Shown: piece by piece, positions 6,826-9,881 of the stretch
Layout: every line of letters begins with the position of its first letter
Numbering within the stretch: the first letter of the stretch is position 1
DNA from: Neisseriaceae bacterium
GTDB taxonomy: Bacteria; Pseudomonadota; Gammaproteobacteria; Burkholderiales; Neisseriaceae
DNA: 9,881 nt
Direction: 5' to 3'
Assembly: GCA_030151665.1 (NCBI GenBank)
Contig: JASLDB010000019.1
Span: 1 to 9,881 of the forward strand
Made by a program: the position numbers and the translations under genes
Notes under the pieces: model-generated
The model's input: the letters and a program-made list of their open reading frames with translations, nothing else
Database searches by the model: none
What the model was told of the DNA's origin: nothing

Positions 6826-7581
6826 ATGCATGATATTTGGTTGTTAGGCATGGGCTATTTGGGTTTGCCACTGGCACATGCTTTGCACCAGCATGGCCAA
6901 TCTGTATTAGCCAGTAGCCGTCAAGCCCAAACGGGTGATTTGCCTTTTTCATATTGTGTGTTTGATATTGATGGTGCAGTGGACGAAGATGATGGGTTGG
7001 ATTTTGCTCAAGCCAAAACATGGCTATGTTTATTGCCACCCAGTTGCTCTGCTGCCTATGAGTCGTTTTTAAGCCATTATGAAAAAGCGGCTGTTAAATT
7101 GGGCGTTAACCACATTGTTTATGCCAGTAGTATTTCTGTTTATGGCGATGAAACCAGAGATTGCTTTGCCCATAGCCCAGTTGACCCAAAAACACCCAGT
7201 GCCAAAATCATGGTGCAAGTGGAAGAGCGCTTATTGATGAGTGCCATTCCCAATATTAGTGTGGTGCGCTTGGCTGGTTTGTTTTCTGATGATAGACACC
7301 CCATCCTCCGCTTAAGTGCAAAAGGACAAGTCAATGGTGCAGGGCAATGCGTTAACATGATTGACAAAGAAGCTGCGGTGGCTGCATTGCTAGCATGTTG
7401 TATGAACCCAAAAGGTCACGTTATTGTGAATGCTGTGATGGATGAGCACCCCAGTAAACAAGTATTTTATACTCAGGCAGCCAAAAAATTGTTGCTACCC
7501 ATGCCTGAGTTTATTCATGACACCAACTCGCTTGGCAAATGTGTTTATGCGGGTGTGCATGTTATTACATCAGAAAGTTAA
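6826..7581 (+). CDS. YeeZ-like NAD(P)-binding epimerase/dehydratase family protein
   Basis: A 251-residue extended-SDR-like protein resembling E. coli YeeZ along its length. The nucleotide-binding loop is GMGYLGLPLA (8-17). The strand-and-serine motif is YASSISVYGDE, and later YeeZ-like blocks are VRLAGLFSDDRHPILRL, VNMIDKEAAVAALL and HPSKQVFYTQAA. The usual SDR Tyr-x-x-x-Lys is not evident (AKIMVQVEERLL lies where it would be expected), as in YeeZ-type proteins, so catalysis is uncertain. The ATG at 6826 is chosen because it lies right behind the LOG stop, with AAGAAG upstream, and places the Gly-rich loop at the N-terminus; a longer frame from 6793 would overlap the LOG gene. The C-terminus ends GKCVYAGVHVITSES, roughly 20 residues before the end of E. 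coli YeeZ, so a late truncation is possible. The stop is 4 bases before ubiJ. Confidence 0.85.
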   Translation: MHDIWLLGMGYLGLPLAHALHQHGQSVLASSRQAQTGDLPFSYCVFDIDGAVDEDDGLDFAQAKTWLCLLPPSCSAAYESFLSHYEKAAVKLGVNHIVYASSISVYGDETRDCFAHSPVDPKTPSAKIMVQVEERLLMSAIPNISVVRLAGLFSDDRHPILRLSAKGQVNGAGQCVNMIDKEAAVAALLACCMNPKGHVIVNAVMDEHPSKQVFYTQAAKKLLLPMPEFIHDTNSLGKCVYAGVHVITSES

Positions 7582-7585
7582 AGAC

Positions 7586-8140
7586 ATGATTTCAGCATCT
7601 GTAATGAATCATCTACTCAAACAAAGTCCGGAAATTCAAATGGCTTTGTCTCGTTATGCAAATCGTACTTTTACCATGGTGGTCATGGGTTTTAGCATGC
7701 ATTTTATGATTTTGGCCAATGGCTGGGTAGAAGAGGTCGAAGCACCAACAGAAGTCACCTTGACCTTTCAAAACGCTGTTTTTGAGAAAATAATGCAAGG
7801 CTTAGAACCAGGTGTGGGTGATATTCATGTTAATGGCGAACATTATTTGGGTATGTCTTTATTGCCATTATTGGGTGATATTCGCTATTACTTAAATGAT
7901 GATTTGGCACGATTGTTTGGCAATGGTGCAGCGGGTGTGCTGATGAAACAGCACGATAAAGCCAAAGCAACAGTCAACCATGTTTTTTCATCATTGCAAG
8001 CACAAATCAAAGATTATGCCCAAGAAGAGCAAGCTATTTTAGTCAACCAAATGGTTTTTGATCAGCACAAGGCGGCACTTCGTCAATTACGTGACGATGT
8101 GGCACGCCTTGAAGCACGATTAAATACGTTTACTCAATAA
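7586..8140 (+). CDS. ubiJ: Ubiquinone biosynthesis accessory factor UbiJ (SCP2 domain)
   Basis: A 184-residue protein with an SCP2-like lipid-binding domain (about residues 15-115: LANGWVEEVEAPTEVTLTF, VFEKIMQGLEPGVGDIHVNG) and a C-terminal coiled coil (HKAALRQLRDDVARLEARLNTF), the layout of UbiJ. UbiJ and UbiK bind ubiquinone intermediates and help assemble the soluble Ubi complex that carries out the late ring modifications in aerobic conditions. The ATG at 7586 lies 4 bases after the preceding stop. It gives a length close to E. coli UbiJ (about 200); an upstream frame to 7442 overlaps the YeeZ-like gene and does not look coding. Another ATG at 7604 is possible. Its position directly before ubiB matches the common ubiE-ubiJ-ubiB order, except that ubiE is absent here and a YeeZ-like gene occupies its place. 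Confidence 0.87.
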   Translation: MISASVMNHLLKQSPEIQMALSRYANRTFTMVVMGFSMHFMILANGWVEEVEAPTEVTLTFQNAVFEKIMQGLEPGVGDIHVNGEHYLGMSLLPLLGDIRYYLNDDLARLFGNGAAGVLMKQHDKAKATVNHVFSSLQAQIKDYAQEEQAILVNQMVFDQHKAALRQLRDDVARLEARLNTFTQ

Positions 8141-8188
8141 TAGCCATTTACCAGTTAAGCAAATTTCAGCAGATTAGGATTGTCACCC

Positions 8189-9727
8189 ATGACCCAATGG
8201 TTCCGCCGTTTTTACACCATTTTAAAAACTTTATACACCTTCGGTCTTTTGCAATTGGCTGTGAGCAAAATCAAAGCGGGTCCGATTCGCACAGTATTGG
8301 GTCGAATTAAAACGCCGAGTGACATGCAAGAAAAACATGCAGCTGAACGTTTGCGCTTGGCTTTGGAAAGCTTGGGTCCAATCTTCGTTAAATTGGGACA
8401 AGTTTTGTCCACCAGACCAGATTTAATTGGCCCAATTTACACCAAGGAATTATCACAATTACAAGACAATGTACCACCTTTTGCTGGTCATGAAGCCGTT
8501 TTACAAATTGAGAAATCATTGGGAAAGCCCATTGATCAATTGTTTTATTCTTTTCAAGTGGCGCCAACAGCCAGTGCTTCGATTGCCCAAGTGCATGAAG
8601 CATACTTGTATGACAAAAATGGTCAACAAGGACAAAAAGTGGCTGTTAAAGTATTACGCCCCAATATTTTACCCGTCATTGAACAAGATTTGGCATTGAT
8701 GAAAGCAGGTGCTTCGTTTGCTGAGCGTTTTTTACCCGATGGTAAGCGTTTAAAACCCAAAGAAGTGGTGGCCGAATTCAATAAATATTTGCACGACGAA
8801 TTAGACTTGATGAAAGAAGCAGCCAATGCCAGTCAGCTTGGTCGGCAGTTTGCGGACAGTAATATGTTGCTTGTGCCAGAGGTGTACTATGATTACTGCT
8901 CGCGAGAAGTGATGGTGATGCAATGGATGGATGGTACGCCGATTGGCAATATTGATGAATTACTGACAAAAAATGTCGATTTAAAACAATTGGCGCGCTT
9001 TGGCGTAGAGATATTTTTTACCCAAGTGTTCAAAAATGGTTTTTTTCATGCCGATATGCACCCAGGTAATATTTTGGTGGCAGACGATGGTCGCTATATT
9101 GCCTTGGATTTTGGCATTGTTGGCAGTTTGACCGATTACGATAAGCGTTATTTGGCAATCAATTTTTTGGCATTTTTTAACCGAGACTATCATCGTGTTG
9201 CCACTGCTCATATTGAATCTGGGTGGGTGCCGGCGGATACACGAGCAGAAGAATTGGAAGCAGCGGTTCGTGCTGTTTGTGAGCCATTTTTCAATAAGCC
9301 ATTGTCGCAAATTTCCTTTGGTTTGGTATTGATGCGCTTATTTGAAACCAGTCGCCGTTTTAATGTTGAAATCCAACCACAATTGGTCTTACTACAAAAA
9401 ACCTTGCTCAATATCGAAGGCTTGGGCCGACAACTCGACCCAGATTTAGACTTGTGGGCAACTGCTAAGCCATTTTTGGTGAATTGGATGAACGAGCAAA
9501 TCGGTTTTAAAGCCTTGTGGAAAAATCTCAAAGCAGAAGCGCCAGATTGGGCAAGTATTTTACCAAGCCTGCCCCGTAAACTGAATGCTTTGGTTGATGA
9601 AGAAAGACAACAAGATTTGATGAAAGCCTATATTGCCTTGTTAGAAACCCAGAAAAAACAAAACTTTTACTTGGGTATCGTGGCATTGGCTGTGGTGGCA
9701 ATGGCTGTGATGATGTGGGTGGGGTAG
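8189..9727 (+). CDS. ubiB: UbiB family atypical kinase/ATPase for ubiquinone biosynthesis
   Basis: A 512-residue member of the ABC1/ADCK/UbiB protein-kinase-like family, required for efficient aerobic ubiquinone synthesis and thought to use ATPase activity to help lipid intermediates reach the Ubi enzymes. Family marks are the KxGQ motif (VKLGQVLSTRPDLI, Lys68-Gln71), the Ala-rich loop APTASASIAQVH (125-136), VAVKV with Lys154, ELDLMKEAANA with Glu210, the catalytic-loop-like HADMHPGNI (Asp289, Asn294) and ALDFGIVG with Asp307. The last 20 or so residues (YLGIVALAVVAMAVMMWVG) form a membrane anchor, so it sits on the inner membrane. The start is ATG 8189, because AGGA (8176-8179) lies nine bases before it and would abut the alternative TTG at 8180. 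The gene ends the pheA-ubiB series; ubiJ lies 48 bases upstream. Confidence 0.95.
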   Translation: MTQWFRRFYTILKTLYTFGLLQLAVSKIKAGPIRTVLGRIKTPSDMQEKHAAERLRLALESLGPIFVKLGQVLSTRPDLIGPIYTKELSQLQDNVPPFAGHEAVLQIEKSLGKPIDQLFYSFQVAPTASASIAQVHEAYLYDKNGQQGQKVAVKVLRPNILPVIEQDLALMKAGASFAERFLPDGKRLKPKEVVAEFNKYLHDELDLMKEAANASQLGRQFADSNMLLVPEVYYDYCSREVMVMQWMDGTPIGNIDELLTKNVDLKQLARFGVEIFFTQVFKNGFFHADMHPGNILVADDGRYIALDFGIVGSLTDYDKRYLAINFLAFFNRDYHRVATAHIESGWVPADTRAEELEAAVRAVCEPFFNKPLSQISFGLVLMRLFETSRRFNVEIQPQLVLLQKTLLNIEGLGRQLDPDLDLWATAKPFLVNWMNEQIGFKALWKNLKAEAPDWASILPSLPRKLNALVDEERQQDLMKAYIALLETQKKQNFYLGIVALAVVAMAVMMWVG

Positions 9728-9809
9728 GTAAAGTCGCAAGTTGGATTATTTTAATCTATTGATTTTTGAAATAACATGAAATTACTCGCAATTAAAGCAT
9801 GAGTTGTAT

Positions 9810-9881
9810 AAGGCAGATTCAAGTATGAAGTGCGAAAACGGTAGTGGAAGCCATCACTTCAAATGGTGTTAAATAGCCAAG
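9810..9881 (-). mobile_element. IS30-family transposase 3' end (second, inverted copy)
   Basis: The minus strand encodes LGYLTPFEVMAS and ends TVFALHT followed by TGA: the C-terminus of an IS30-family transposase that continues beyond the window. Over 72 bases it matches the reverse complement of 309-380 with two differences: one synonymous (ACC/ACT) and one changing the fourth-last residue from Ser to Ala. The inner IS end is placed at 9810, where similarity to the left copy stops. Whether this copy is full length cannot be seen here. The gene-free stretch 9728-9809 before it holds only a weak AT-rich inverted repeat (GATTA TTT TAATC, 9744-9756). Confidence 0.82.

Noticed and set aside
8180..8182. 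TTG as the ubiB start
   Set aside because: The AGGA ribosome binding site directly abuts it; the ATG at 8189 has proper spacing.
9744..9767. GATTA TTT TAATC followed by a T-rich stretch as a terminator for ubiB
   Set aside because: The stem is only five pairs, almost all A-T, and the T-run is separated by several bases; too weak to call.

Overview
The window is a bacterial chromosomal segment. Its seven complete conserved genes and one broken one all read on the + strand, and pieces of IS30-family insertion sequences lie at both edges. The PheA-type chorismate mutase/prephenate dehydratase, the UbiJ-UbiB pair, DnaX with YbaB, and an MltB-type lipoprotein point to a Gram-negative, ubiquinone-making proteobacterium. 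The PheA sequence reads most like betaproteobacterial (Neisseriales-like) P-proteins, but this placement is from memory of the family. The DNA is AT-leaning. I saw no Neisseria-type DNA uptake sequence, so the genus is left open.

Left edge (1-402): a minus-strand reading frame that runs off the window and looks coding is joined to the last ~40 codons of an IS30-family transposase on the + strand. The IS end lies 22 bases before the start of an alpha/beta hydrolase gene (403-1107), which is followed by a clear intrinsic terminator (1171-1200).

Centre-left (about 1330-4910): an extended -10 promoter appears to drive a three-gene unit. It encodes a membrane-bound lytic transglycosylase (MltB type), the DNA polymerase III tau subunit (dnaX) and the nucleoid-associated YbaB/EbfC protein. 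The unit ends in a structured, U-rich terminator region with two mutually exclusive hairpins.

Centre-right (about 5059-9727): a promoter-like element and a strong ribosome binding site precede pheA. This gene carries one in-frame TAA in place of the conserved Glu codon of the prephenate dehydratase ENSTEG motif, so it reads as a pseudogene broken by a single nonsense change. Closely packed behind it are a LOG-family phosphoribohydrolase gene, a YeeZ-like NAD(P)-binding epimerase-family gene, ubiJ and ubiB. The last two act in aerobic ubiquinone biosynthesis.

Right edge (9728-9881): a short gene-free stretch, then the 3' end of a second IS30-family element on the - strand. Its last 72 bases match 309-380 in inverted orientation with two mismatches. 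The interior 9.4 kb is therefore bracketed by inverted IS30 ends whose transposase 3' ends face inward. The IS fragments, a truncated neighbour gene and a nonsense-broken biosynthetic gene suggest ongoing genome decay or rearrangement. I found no new defence, CRISPR or mobile-cargo system; the gene content is mostly housekeeping.
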